NCBI RefSeq assembly: GCF_014652235.1
Contig: NZ_BMYK01000004.1
Span: 62,001 to 126,000, forward strand
Length of the DNA stretch: 64,000 bases
Source of the DNA: Pseudorhodoferax aquiterrae
GTDB lineage: Bacteria; Pseudomonadota; Gammaproteobacteria; Burkholderiales; Burkholderiaceae_C
Direction of reading: 5' to 3'
Of the stretch, positions 10,479-19,360 are shown in pieces. The notes below the pieces were generated by a model. It ran no database searches, was not told the DNA's origin, and worked only from the letters and a program-made list of their open reading frames with translations. The first letter of the stretch is position 1; the number at the start of each line of letters is the position of its first letter. Made by a program: the position numbers and the translations under genes.

Positions 10479-10641
10479 ACCAAACCAAGGGTTCACCCTG
10501 GTTCCCTGGCCCCATGGGCGGGCGCACGCTGGTTCTTTTGTGTCGTGTGCCTTTGCTGCACATTGGCCCGGCTCGCCCGCCCGGCGCCGCAGGTCTGCGG
10601 TGGCCGCATGTGTTCCCGTTCGGACCCAGGAGATCTCCACG

Positions 10642-11643
10642 ATGCTCAACCGTCGATCCATGCACCGCGCGGCCGTCGCCGCCGCGCTCGTCCTCGCAGC
10701 CGGGGCCCAGGCCCAGACCAAGGAAGTGACCTTCGCGCACCAGGACATGCTGGTGCCGCTGCGCCTGGTCATGGAATCCGGTGAGGTCGAAAAGGCCACC
10801 GGCTACAAGATCCACTGGCGCATGTTCGGCGGCGGCGGCGACGTGATCCGCGCCATGGCATCGGGCAATGTGCAGATGGGCGAGGTCGGCTCCAGCCCGC
10901 TCACGGCGGCGGCCAGCCAGGGGCAGGACATCCGGCTGTTCTGGGTCTCGGCCGACATCGCCGACGCCGAGGCCCTGGTGGCGCGCAATGGCTCCAACGT
11001 CAACACCCTGGCCGACCTCAAGGGCAAGCGCGTGGGCGTGCCCTTCGTCTCCACCGCGCACTACCAGCTCATGGCCGCGCTCAAGGCCGCGGGCGTGGAC
11101 GCGCGCCAGGTCAACGTCAACAACATGCGCCCGCCCGAGGTGGCCGCGGCCTGGGAGCGCGGCGACATCGACGCCACCTTCATCTGGGACCCGGTGTTGA
11201 CCAAGGTCAAGGGCAATGGCAAGGTCATCGCCACCTCCGGCAGCATCGGCAAGCAGGGCCACCCGACCTTCGAGGGCATCGTCGTCGACGCCAAGTGGGC
11301 GGCGGCCAACGAGGCCTTCATGGTCGCTTTCGTCAAGGCACTGGACCGCGCCAACGCCGAGGTGCGCGCAGGGCTGAAGGGCTGGACGCCCGACTCGCCG
11401 CAGGTCAAGGCCGTCGCCAAGTGGACCAAGGCCGATGCCAAGGACGTGCCGGCCGGCATGGCGCTGTACACCTTCCCCACGCTGCAGGAGCAGCTCTCGG
11501 CCACCTGGCTGGGCGGCGGCGCGGCCAAGGCCATGGCCGGCACCGCGGAGTTCCTCAAAGAGCAGGGCCGCGTGCAGGAGGTCAAGCCGAGCTACGCCAA
11601 CTTCGTGACCGACGTCTACATCAAGAAGGCCCTGGGCCAGTAA
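10642..11643 (+). CDS. tauA: Taurine/sulfonate ABC transporter periplasmic binding protein
   Basis: A 333-residue binding protein with a clear signal peptide ([24 protein letters not shown], cleavage before QT). The NMT1/TauA-type core is visible in [59 protein letters not shown] and in [19 protein letters not shown]. The ATG at 10642 has AGGAGA just upstream; the longer frame to 10288 overlaps tauR and is a shadow. It would bind taurine in the periplasm and hand it to TauC. It heads the tauABC operon, with tauB only 8 bases downstream. Aliphatic sulfonate or nitrate-type ligands are possible by family; the neighbours favour taurine. Confidence 0.88.
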   Translation: MLNRRSMHRAAVAAALVLAAGAQAQTKEVTFAHQDMLVPLRLVMESGEVEKATGYKIHWRMFGGGGDVIRAMASGNVQMGEVGSSPLTAAASQGQDIRLFWVSADIADAEALVARNGSNVNTLADLKGKRVGVPFVSTAHYQLMAALKAAGVDARQVNVNNMRPPEVAAAWERGDIDATFIWDPVLTKVKGNGKVIATSGSIGKQGHPTFEGIVVDAKWAAANEAFMVAFVKALDRANAEVRAGLKGWTPDSPQVKAVAKWTKADAKDVPAGMALYTFPTLQEQLSATWLGGGAAKAMAGTAEFLKEQGRVQEVKPSYANFVTDVYIKKALGQ

Positions 11644-11651
11644 GGCAGTCC

Positions 11652-12449
11652 ATGCCCACGCTCGACATCCGTGAGCTGACGGTGAACTACGCCGTCAAGG
11701 GCGGCACGCTGCAGGCGCTGGCGCCCGTCAACCTGCGCATGCAGGGCGGCGACTTCGTGGTCGCGCTCGGCGCCTCGGGCTGCGGCAAGACCACGTTGCT
11801 CAACTGCATCGCGGGCTTCCTGCCACCTTCCTCGGGCCAGGTGCTGCTGGATGGCAAACCGGTGCAGGGCCCGGGTGCCGAGCGCGGCGTGGTGTTCCAG
11901 AAGCACGCGCTGATGCCCTGGCTCAACGTGCGCGACAACGTGGCGCTGGGCCTGCAGCTGCGCGGCGTGCCGGCAGCCGAGCGCGCGCGCATCGCCGAGG
12001 GCAAGCTGGCGCTGGTGGGCCTGGCCAAGTACGCCGACCGTGCCGTGTACGAGCTGTCGGGCGGCATGCAGCAGCGCGTGGGCATCGCGCGCGCGCTGGC
12101 CAACGACCCGGCCGTGCTGCTCATGGACGAGCCCATGGGTGCGCTGGACGCCTTCACGCGCGAGCAGGTGCAGGAGATCCTGCTGCGCGCCTGGTCGGCC
12201 ACCCAGAAGATGGTGTTCTTCATCACCCACGACGTGGAAGAGGCGCTGTTCCTGTCCACCCGGCTGATCGTCATGAGCCCCAGCCCGGGCCGCATCTCGC
12301 ATGTCTACGACGCCGTGCCGTTCTCGCGCCAGTTCCTCGCGCACGGCGACGCGCGCAAGGTCAAGTCCGAGCCGGCCTTCATCCGCATGCGCGAGGAGGT
12401 GCTGGCCATCATCCACCACCGTGAAGCGACGGAGCCCGCCCATGCCTGA
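11652..12449 (+). CDS. tauB: Taurine ABC transporter ATP-binding protein
   Basis: A 265-residue ATPase of the taurine/sulfonate/nitrate branch. It shows Walker [10 protein letters not shown] near residue 41, [20 protein letters not shown] (the Q-loop region typical of TauB/SsuB), the signature [15 protein letters not shown], and Walker [12 protein letters not shown]. The start is ATG 11652, just after the tauA stop; the track-like opening from 11295 lies within tauA. Its stop overlaps the tauC start by 8 bases. It supplies energy for the TauA-TauC importer at the inner membrane. Confidence 0.9.
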   Translation: MPTLDIRELTVNYAVKGGTLQALAPVNLRMQGGDFVVALGASGCGKTTLLNCIAGFLPPSSGQVLLDGKPVQGPGAERGVVFQKHALMPWLNVRDNVALGLQLRGVPAAERARIAEGKLALVGLAKYADRAVYELSGGMQQRVGIARALANDPAVLLMDEPMGALDAFTREQVQEILLRAWSATQKMVFFITHDVEEALFLSTRLIVMSPSPGRISHVYDAVPFSRQFLAHGDARKVKSEPAFIRMREEVLAIIHHREATEPAHA

Positions 12450-13311
12450 CAGCGCATCCACCCTGGCCGGGCCGGTGGCGCCCGCCGCCCCGGCCGCTGC
12501 GCCGTCCACCGCAGCGCTCAAGACCAGCCGCTTCCGCACGCCCGGCGAGGGCCACAGCGGCGCCATCAGCGTGGCCACGGTGGTCGTGCTGCTGGTGCTG
12601 TGGACGCTGGTCACCAACATGGGCTGGGTCAAGCCGCTGTTCCTGCCCACGCCGCAGGCCGTGTTCGAACAGTTCTGGGCCTACCTGAGCGGCCAGGCCA
12701 ACGACAAGCCGCTCTGGCAGCACTTCCTGGCCAGCATGTTCCGCGTGTTCTCGGCCTTCTTCCTGGCCTGCGTGACGGCGATTCCGGTCGGCATCGCCAT
12801 GGGCATGAGCCGCTGGGCGCGCGGCATCTTCGACCCGCCGCTGGAGTTCTACCGCCCGCTGCCGCCGCTGGCCTACCTGCCGCTCATCATCATCTGGTTC
12901 GGCATCGACGAGCTGCCCAAGGTGCTGCTGATCTTCCTGTCGTGCTTCGCGCCGCTGGCGCTGGCCGCGCGCTCGGGCATGCGCAGCGCCGCGCAGGAGC
13001 AGATCAACGCCGCCTATTCCATGGGCGCGAGCTACTGGCAGGTGGTGCGCCACGTGGTGCTGCCCGCGGCCATGCCCGAGATCCTGGTGGGCATGCGCAT
13101 CGCGATCGGCTTCGGCTGGACCACGCTGGTGGCGGCCGAGATGGTGGCGGCCAACATGGGCCTGGGCCAGATGGTGCTGAACGCCTCGAACTTCCTGCGC
13201 ACCGACATCGTGATCATGGGCATCGTGGTGATCGGCGTGGTGGCCTATCTGTTCGACCTGCTGATGCGCTGGGTCGAGCGCCGCGTCGTGCCGTGGAAGG
13301 GCCGCATGTGA
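12442..13311 (+). CDS. tauC: Taurine ABC transporter permease
   Basis: A 289-residue permease. A proline/alanine-rich cytoplasmic leader of about 45 residues precedes the first helix ([19 protein letters not shown]). The core has about six helices and the EAA-type coupling loop [52 protein letters not shown], a close match to TauC/SsuC. The start at 12442 overlaps the end of tauB, so the three transporter genes are translationally coupled. The stop is followed within about 50 bases by a TauE-type exporter gene in the same direction. Confidence 0.9.
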   Translation: MPDSASTLAGPVAPAAPAAAPSTAALKTSRFRTPGEGHSGAISVATVVVLLVLWTLVTNMGWVKPLFLPTPQAVFEQFWAYLSGQANDKPLWQHFLASMFRVFSAFFLACVTAIPVGIAMGMSRWARGIFDPPLEFYRPLPPLAYLPLIIIWFGIDELPKVLLIFLSCFAPLALAARSGMRSAAQEQINAAYSMGASYWQVVRHVVLPAAMPEILVGMRIAIGFGWTTLVAAEMVAANMGLGQMVLNASNFLRTDIVIMGIVVIGVVAYLFDLLMRWVERRVVPWKGRM

Positions 13312-13363
13312 GGGTGCGGCGCTGACGGCCGCGTCGCTCGCGCCGCCGCTGGCCGGCTGGCCC

Positions 13364-14116
13364 TTGCTGGCCGCGTTGGCCGTGGTGCTGGGCGCCGGCT
13401 TCGTGCGCGGCTTCGCGGGCTTCGGCTTCTCGGCCTTCGGCGTGGCCGGTCTGTCGCTGCTGGTCGCGCCCGCGGCCGTCATCCCGTCCATCTTCCTGCT
13501 GGAGATCCTGGCCAGCCTGCACATGCTGCGCCTGGGCCTGCGCGACGCCGACTGGCCCTGGTTGCGCGCGCTGGTGGCCGGCCAGGTGCTGGGCGTGCCC
13601 ATCGGCGTGGCGCTGCTGGCCTGGCTGCCGGAGAGCGGTCTGCGCCTCGTGATCGGTGGGCTGCTGGTGATGGCCGTGCTGGCGCTGCGCAGCGGCGTGC
13701 GGCCGGCGCTGGAGCCCACGCCGCGCGTGCGCTTCGGGGTCGGCACGCTGTCGGGCGTGGTCAACGGCGTGGCCGCGATCGGCGGCATCGTGGTCGCCGT
13801 GCTGCTGAGCGCCACGCGCATGGCGCCGGCCGCGCTGCGCGCGACCATGGTGCTGATGCTGCTGTGCTCCGACGTGCTGGCGCTGGCCTTCGCGGCCCTG
13901 CTGCCACGGGCCGGCGATGCGGGGGCGCTGGTGGGGGCAGACACCTGGCGCTGGGCCGCATGGCTGGCGCCGGCCATGGTGGCTGGCATCTGGCTTGGCA
14001 GCCGCGCGTTCGCGCGCGTATCGCCGGAGCAGTTCCGGCGGCGGCTGCTGGATCTGTTGGGCGTGCTGGCGGTGCTGGCGCTGGGGCGGGCGGTGTGGGG
14101 GGTGTTGGCGATGTGA
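13364..14116 (+). CDS. TauE/SafE-family sulfite or organosulfonate exporter
   Basis: About 250 residues, almost wholly hydrophobic with 7-8 predicted helices. The family start motif GAGFVRGFAGFGFSAFGVAGLSLLVAP and a second internal repeat beginning FGVGTLSGVVNGVAAIGGIVVAVLL are visible. TauE/SafE proteins (TauZ in taurine clusters) are thought to export sulfite released by Xsc or related sulfur anions. No ATG is available: TTG 13364 falls within the first helix, while CTG 13322 has a GAGGG sequence 7 bases upstream and would give a more natural 14-residue leader. The start is therefore uncertain. It follows tauABC by about 50 bases, which supports a sulfite role. Confidence 0.8.
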   Translation: MLAALAVVLGAGFVRGFAGFGFSAFGVAGLSLLVAPAAVIPSIFLLEILASLHMLRLGLRDADWPWLRALVAGQVLGVPIGVALLAWLPESGLRLVIGGLLVMAVLALRSGVRPALEPTPRVRFGVGTLSGVVNGVAAIGGIVVAVLLSATRMAPAALRATMVLMLLCSDVLALAFAALLPRAGDAGALVGADTWRWAAWLAPAMVAGIWLGSRAFARVSPEQFRRRLLDLLGVLAVLALGRAVWGVLAM

Positions 14117-14148
14117 TGCCAAGCAGGCGCGCCACGGGCGGCGCGCCG

Positions 14149-14817
14149 CTACGACGCAGCGCGGCGGCGCGTCGCAGCTTGCGGCGCGGATGGCTTGGCG
14201 CGGTGACCGGTGGACGGGGCGGCCTCAAAGGCCGAGGTTCGCAAACCCGAGACCATGGCCACAAAGGCTTCGATCACCTGCTCTGACGCCGCCTGGGGAT
14301 CGTCGGCATTGGCGATCCACTGGGACGCGCCAAGCAGCGCGCCCATGACCAGGCGTGCGGTGGCAAGGGCGTCCACGGACTGGACGACGCCTTCCGCGAT
14401 GAGCTTGTCGATGCTGCGTCTGGTGCTTTCAATGCAAGCGTTCTGGATGGGCCAACCCGAGGGGTCGCCCAGCACGGCCGGGCCGTCCCGAAAGACGATG
14501 CGCTGGATCTCGGGTTCCAGGGCCATGTGGATGTAGGCGATGTTCTCGTCGATGAAGCCTTGCCACGTGTCGCTCGCCGAGTCGACGATTGCCGTGAGGC
14601 GCGTCACCATCTCGGCGTCGATCTGTGCGATCACCGCCTCCAGCAAGCCCTTCTTGTCGCCGAAGTGGTGGTAGAGCGCGCCGCGCGTGAGGCCGGCTTG
14701 CGCTGTCAATTCGTCCATGGAGCTCTGCGCAAATCCGCGCTCGGCAAATGCCTGCCGCGCCACCGTGATCAGCTTGGCACGGGTCTCCTGCTTCATGTCT
14801 GCTCGCGTCTGCCGCAT
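14149..14817 (-). CDS. TetR/AcrR-family transcriptional regulator
   Basis: A 222-residue repressor-type regulator. The N-terminal helix-turn-helix is complete: MKQETRAKLITVARQAFAERGFAQSSMDELTAQAGLTRGALYHHFGDKKGLLEAVI. The C-terminal ligand domain includes VARL-type helices (SVDALATARLVMGALLGASQWIANADDP). The ATG at 14817 is preferred over the ATG at 14838 because AGGAGG lies at the right distance (8-9 bases) before it; ATG 14796 is another option. It is divergent from the NAD kinase-glycine decarboxylase operon. The 137-base gap carries two identical-arm dyads that suit TetR dimers, so autoregulation and repression of that operon are likely. Confidence 0.9.
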   Translation of the reverse strand: MRQTRADMKQETRAKLITVARQAFAERGFAQSSMDELTAQAGLTRGALYHHFGDKKGLLEAVIAQIDAEMVTRLTAIVDSASDTWQGFIDENIAYIHMALEPEIQRIVFRDGPAVLGDPSGWPIQNACIESTRRSIDKLIAEGVVQSVDALATARLVMGALLGASQWIANADDPQAASEQVIEAFVAMVSGLRTSAFEAAPSTGHRAKPSAPQAATRRRAAS

Positions 14818-14869
14818 GGGCCATTCCTCCTGATCCACATCCTCTCATTCACATGCATCGCGTAGGTCA

Positions 14870-14899
14870 TTGACATACGTTGTGTATGCCAACTACTAT
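14870..14899 (+). promoter_or_regulatory. Sigma-70-like promoter of the kinase-gcvP operon
   Basis: TTGACA at 14870-14875 is a perfect -35 box. TACTAT at 14894-14899, 18 bases further, is a good -10 box, placing transcription start near 14906, about 48 bases before the kinase ATG. In this GC-rich region the AT-rich stretch stands out. One operator dyad covers the -35 edge and spacer and the next covers the start site. Confidence 0.6.
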
Positions 14900-14920
14900 A
14901 TCTCGCATACGCCGCGTATG
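14874..14920. promoter_or_regulatory. Twin operator dyads CATAC-N5-GTATG for the TetR regulator
   Basis: Two inverted repeats with identical arms: CATAC gttgt GTATG at 14874-14888 and CATAC gccgc GTATG at 14906-14920. Their centres are 32 bases apart, three helical turns, so bound dimers would sit on the same DNA face. They bracket the -10 box of the rightward promoter, a layout expected for repression. Arms seen directly; the protein partner is inferred from the adjacent divergent tetR gene. Confidence 0.7.
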
Positions 14921-14953
14921 TGAAATGCGGCCAAGGTCGATGTCGCGCAGGAG

Positions 14954-16174
14954 ATGCAGGACGTGCAGGACGAACTGGAAGCCCCAAGGCAGATCGCCAA
15001 CCGCGGTACCGCTGCCGCATGCAAGGCTGCGGCCCATCCTGGTCACGCGCCGGCCAGGCCTCGGAGGATCGGTTTGCTGGTGAATCCCATCGCCGGCATG
15101 GGTGGACGGGTGGGACTCAAGGGCACCGACGGCGCCCAAGTGCTGCAGGAAGCCAGGCGGCGCGGCGCGCAGCCGATCGCAGGCACCCGCACCCTCCTGG
15201 CCCTGCAGCGGCTGGCGGCAACGAGCCGCCCGTTCAGCCTGGTGACTGCGGCCGGAGCGTTGGGCGAGCAGGCGGTCCAAGCCGCCGGGCTGCGTGCCCG
15301 CGTGGTCTATCGGCCCACGCCAGGCGCGAGCGGGCCGGTGACCACGCAGGAAGCGGTACGCGCCTTCATGCGTGCGTCGGTCGATCTGGTCCTGTTCGCC
15401 GGCGGTGACGGCACCGCCCGCGATGTGATGGGCGCGGTCGATCCGCAGGTTCCGATCCTCGGCGTGCCCACAGGCGTGAAGATGTATTCCGCCGTCTTCG
15501 GCACCTCGCCGGCCAACGCCGGGCTGCTGGCGGCCCGCTTCGTCGATGCGCACCCGACGGTGTGCCTGCGCGACGCCGAGGTCATGGACGCCGACGAGGC
15601 CGCGATCCGCGAAGACCGCATCTCGGTGCAGCTCTTCGGCTACGCCACAAGCCTCTATGCACGTGCGCTTGCGCAGAACGCCAAGTCCGGTACGCGGGAT
15701 GCCGCAGACGTTGCGCTGCAAGCGGCCTGCCACCAGATGGCGCGCAGCTTGCGCCCGGGCGCGCTCTACCTCTTCGGCCCCGGCACCACCACCCGGCGCG
15801 TGCTGGCGGCGTTGGGCCTGCCGGCCACGCTGCTGGGCGTGGACGCCGTCCTGGACGGTGCACTCGTCGGCAAGGACCTGCACGAAGACGCGTTGCTTGC
15901 CCTGATGCAGGGGCGCGAGACCCATCTCGTGCTCGGCGTGCTGGGCGGCCACGGCACCTTGCTCGGCCGCGGCAACCAGCAGCTCAGCCCCCAGGTTCTG
16001 CGCCAGGTGGCCCGCGACCACATCCATGTGCTCGGCAGCGTCGAGAAGCTGGCGACCCTGAATGGCGCCAGCCTGCATGTCGACACCGGAGACGCCGAGC
16101 TCGATGCCTGCCTGCTCGGCTATCTGCCCGTTCGTACCGGTGCGGACCGGTCCGTTCTCCTTCGCGTGCGCTGA
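14954..16174 (+). CDS. ATP-NAD kinase family protein (AcoX/COG3199-like)
   Basis: A 406-residue protein with the kinase-fold nucleotide motifs IGLLVNPIAGMGG (about residue 40) and DLVLFAGGDGTARDVMGAV (about residue 147), where GGDGT is the NAD-kinase signature. The C-terminal half (HLVLGVLGGHGTLLGRGNQQLSP) matches the AcoX-type group rather than housekeeping NadK. These proteins are predicted to phosphorylate NAD, or another small molecule, with ATP or polyphosphate. The only usable start is ATG 14954; the first 38 residues are not family-like and may be a variable leader. It is first in an operon with gcvPA and gcvPB, so its product may feed or regulate an amino-acid cleavage pathway. Confidence 0.8.
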   Translation: MQDVQDELEAPRQIANRGTAAACKAAAHPGHAPARPRRIGLLVNPIAGMGGRVGLKGTDGAQVLQEARRRGAQPIAGTRTLLALQRLAATSRPFSLVTAAGALGEQAVQAAGLRARVVYRPTPGASGPVTTQEAVRAFMRASVDLVLFAGGDGTARDVMGAVDPQVPILGVPTGVKMYSAVFGTSPANAGLLAARFVDAHPTVCLRDAEVMDADEAAIREDRISVQLFGYATSLYARALAQNAKSGTRDAADVALQAACHQMARSLRPGALYLFGPGTTTRRVLAALGLPATLLGVDAVLDGALVGKDLHEDALLALMQGRETHLVLGVLGGHGTLLGRGNQQLSPQVLRQVARDHIHVLGSVEKLATLNGASLHVDTGDAELDACLLGYLPVRTGADRSVLLRVR

Positions 16175-16207
16175 GGCGCACCCCGCTTTCCAACCACCCC
16201 AAGCACC

Positions 16208-17610
16208 ATGCCCCTCCCTACCGCCCATCCCTACATGGCCAACTCCGTGCCGGCGCTCCAGCAGGAGATGCTGGCCGCCATTGGCGCACCCAGCATCGAC
16301 GCGCTGTTCGCCCAGATCCCCGCGGCGCACCGTCTGCAACGCCCGCTCGCATTGCCGCCAGCGCTCTCGGAAAGCGAACTGCGCCGCCATCTGCTCGGCA
16401 TCCTAGCCAAGAACCGCAGCGCCGAGCAGACGCTGAGCTTCCTGGGGGCCGGAAGCTGGCAGCACCACGTGCCTGCCGCCTGCGACGAGGTGGTGCGCCG
16501 CAACGAGTGGCTGACCTCAGTGTTCGGCGAGCCCAGCTCGGACCATGGCCGCAACCAGGCATGGTTCGAGTACTGCAGCCAACTCGGCGAACTGCTGGAC
16601 ATGGACCTGGTGGGCCTGCCCGTGCGCAGCTGGGGCGCGGCCGCCGGCCACGCCTTGCGCATGGCGGCCCGCATCACGGAGCGCAGCGAGGTCGTCGTGG
16701 TGCGCGCCATCGATCCGGAGCGCCTGTCCGTCATCCGCAACCTGTGCGAGCCACCGGAGATGGCCAACCACATCGCCGTGCGCTGCGTCGACTACGAGCC
16801 TGTGACGGGCCAGGTCGACTTGGCGCACCTGCGCCGCCTGGTCGGCCCGCAGACCGCCGCGTCTATTTCGAGACGCCTTCCTACCTGGGCGTGATCGAGC
16901 AGCATGGCGCCGAGATCGCAGCGATCGCCCATGCCGCCGGTGCCGAACTCATCGTGGGCGTCGACGCGATCTCGCTGGGCGTGCTGGCGCCGCCCGTGCA
17001 CTACGGCGCCGACATCGTGGTCGGCACCACCCAGCCGCTGGGCGTGCACATGCATGGCGGCGGTGGGTCGAGCGGATTCATCGCGTCGCGCGACGAGCCA
17101 CGCTACGCCCACCAGTACCCCACGCTCTTCATCAGCATGTCGGAGACCACCCAGCCGGGCCAGTACGGCTTCGGCCTCAGCCTGTTCGAGCAGTCTTCCT
17201 ACGGCTTGCGCGACAAGGGCAACGACTGGACCGGCCACTCGGTCTACATGTGGGCCATCGCCAACGCCGTCTACATGGCCATGATGGGGCCACAGGGCAT
17301 GCGCGAGGTGGGCGAGCAGATCCTGCAGAAGGCCCGCTATGCCGCGCGCCTGATCGCGGACATCCCCGGCCTGCGCGTGCTGTTCCCTGACGGCGCGTTC
17401 AAGGAGTTCGTCGTCAATTTCGACGCCACCGGGCTAGGCGTGCAGCACATCCATGCCGCGTTGCTGGCCCAAGGCATCTTCGGCGGCAAAGACCTCACGG
17501 CTGATTTTCCCGAGCTCGGCGCCAGCGCCCTGTTCTGCGTCACGGAGGTGCACAGCGCCGCCGACATCGAACGCCTCGCCACCGCCCTTCAGAAAGTGAT
17601 CGCAGCATGA
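16208..17610 (+). pseudogene. gcvPA: Glycine decarboxylase P-protein subunit 1 (gcvPA), frameshifted
   Basis: The first frame (ATG 16208) gives the normal GcvPA N-terminal part: QEMLAAIGAPSIDALFAQIP, PLALPPALSESELRRHL, SFLGAGSWQHHVPA. It breaks after LVGPQTAA at about 16861. The family continues immediately in the -1 frame with VYFETPSYLGVIEQHGAEI and runs to TGA at 17610, ending ATALQKVIAA. Restoring one G after 16861 gives about 467 residues, close to the usual 440-460. So one base is missing, either a real mutation or a sequencing error. No slippery heptamer lies at the break, so programmed frameshifting is unlikely. GcvPA plus GcvPB form the PLP-dependent P-protein that decarboxylates glycine. 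Confidence 0.85.
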
Positions 17611-19202
17611 ACAAGCCACTGCCCAACTACCACGCCCCGGTCTGGAACGAACCGGTCATCCTCGAAATGGGCCACCCGGGCCGCCGCGGCGTGCTGTTGC
17701 CGGCCCTGGAGCAGCGCGTGCAAGACGCCGTCGGCCCGGCGGCCGGGCTGGTCCCGCCCAGCGCGCGGCGCGCGCGCGGCCCGGCCTTGCCCGAAATGTC
17801 CGAGCCCGAGGTGCTCTACCACTACCTGCGCCTGTCGCAGCAGACGCTGGGCATGATGAACATCAGCCTGTTCGGCACCTGCACGATGAAATACAACCCG
17901 CAGATCAACGAGGCGATGGCCTGGCGTCCGGAGATCACGCACCTGCACCCCTACCAGGACGAGAGCACGCTGCAGGGCGCGCTGGAGATCGTGCACAGCC
18001 TGGACCTGATCCTGCGCGAGCTGTCCGGCATGGACCAGTTCGTCTTCCAGGCCGGCGGCGGCGCCGACGCGGCCTACACCAGCTGCGCCGTCACACGCGC
18101 CTACCACGCGGCGCGTGGCGAACTGGCCCAGCGCGACGAGATCATCACCACCATCCAGACGCACCCCAGCAGCGCCGCCACGGCGGCAGCGGCGGGCTTC
18201 AAGGTCATCACCCTGATGATCGAAGACGATGGCTACCCGTCGCTGGAGGCGCTCCGGGCCGCGGTATCGCCACGCACCGCTGCACTGATGATCAACAACC
18301 CCGACGACATGGGCGTCTACAACCCGGAGATCCGCGAGTGGACCCGCACCGTCCACGAAGCCGGCGGCCTGTGCTTCTACGACCATGCGAACTTCAACGG
18401 GGTCATGACCAAGGTGCGGGCGCGCGAGCTCGGCTTCGACGCCTGCATGTTCATGCTGCACAAGACCTTCGGCGCGCCCAAGAGCGGCGTCGGCGGGCCC
18501 GCCGTGGGCGCCTATGGCTGCAGCGAGGTACTGGCGCCCTTCCTGCCCAAGCCGGTCGTGCGGCGCGACGGCGAGCGCTACACGCTGGACTACGACCGCC
18601 CACGCAGCTGCGGCAAGATCCGCGAGTTCTGGGGCAACCTGCCGGTGATCCTGAAGGCCTATGCCTGGTGCCGCTCGATGGGCGCGCAGGGCATGGCCGA
18701 GGCCTCCGATCTCTCCGTGCTGGCCAACAACTACATGGAGCGCCGGCTGCTGGAGATCCGCGGTGTCACGCGCTCGCACCCCGATGCGAAGAGTCCGCGG
18801 CTGGAGATGACCCGCTACAGCCTGCAGCAGCTCAAGGAGGAGACCGGCGTGGAGGTGCATGATGTGCAGCACCGCATGTCGGACTTTGGCATCGACCCCA
18901 TGTGGACCAGCCACCACCCCTGGCTGATCCCCGAGCCCTTCACGCCCGAGGCCGGCGAGATGTACGGCAAGGAGGCGCTGGACACCTGGATCGACGTGCT
19001 GGCGCACATCTCGCACGAGGCCTACACCACGCCGGAGATCGTGAAGACGGCGCCGCACCGGCAGGCGATCCACCGGCTCGCCAACGCCCACATCGACAGC
19101 CCCGAGCGCTGGGCCATGACCTGGCGCGCATGGCAGAAGAAGCGCGCGAACCCGCCAGCGGCGCACACGTCGGCGGACAACACCAACGCCACTGCCAGTT
19201 GA
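17607..19202 (+). CDS. gcvPB: Glycine decarboxylase P-protein subunit 2 (PLP subunit)
   Basis: A 531-residue PLP enzyme subunit. The cofactor lysine lies in FMLHKTFGAPKSGVGGPAVGAYG. Other family marks are SLFGTCTMKYNPQINE, LHPYQDESTLQGALEI, PSSAATAAAAGFKV and HHPWLIPEPFTPEAGEMYGKEALD. The start overlaps the gcvPA stop by 4 bases (ATGA), so expression depends on the frameshifted partner being translated. Unlike normal gcv operons there is no T-protein, H-protein or lipoamide dehydrogenase nearby; the operon partner is a NAD-kinase-like protein. The pair may therefore work on housekeeping H-protein or on a different amino acid. The C-terminal 40 residues are longer than usual. Confidence 0.9.
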   Translation: MNKPLPNYHAPVWNEPVILEMGHPGRRGVLLPALEQRVQDAVGPAAGLVPPSARRARGPALPEMSEPEVLYHYLRLSQQTLGMMNISLFGTCTMKYNPQINEAMAWRPEITHLHPYQDESTLQGALEIVHSLDLILRELSGMDQFVFQAGGGADAAYTSCAVTRAYHAARGELAQRDEIITTIQTHPSSAATAAAAGFKVITLMIEDDGYPSLEALRAAVSPRTAALMINNPDDMGVYNPEIREWTRTVHEAGGLCFYDHANFNGVMTKVRARELGFDACMFMLHKTFGAPKSGVGGPAVGAYGCSEVLAPFLPKPVVRRDGERYTLDYDRPRSCGKIREFWGNLPVILKAYAWCRSMGAQGMAEASDLSVLANNYMERRLLEIRGVTRSHPDAKSPRLEMTRYSLQQLKEETGVEVHDVQHRMSDFGIDPMWTSHHPWLIPEPFTPEAGEMYGKEALDTWIDVLAHISHEAYTTPEIVKTAPHRQAIHRLANAHIDSPERWAMTWRAWQKKRANPPAAHTSADNTNATAS

Positions 19203-19360
19203 GCCCGGGCGCCGGACGCTGCAGCCGCGCGTCGGATTTCGCAGGTGTTCCTGAACATTGCCCGGCTGGGCGGGCGGTGTTGGGGGGGGTGGGCGCGGTG
19301 TGAAGTGCGTACCCGGGCCGACGCGGGCCGCGTCGAGCGACTCCTCGCAAACCGGAGCGT

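Noticed and set aside
10440-10641. A copy of the GCCAGTGGGC repeat before tauA
   Set aside because: No exact or near-exact copy could be found in this gap, so direct control of tauA by the same site is not claimed.
16855-16866. Programmed -1 frameshift in gcvPA
   Set aside because: No slippery heptamer or downstream pseudoknot-like sequence; a missing base explains it more simply.
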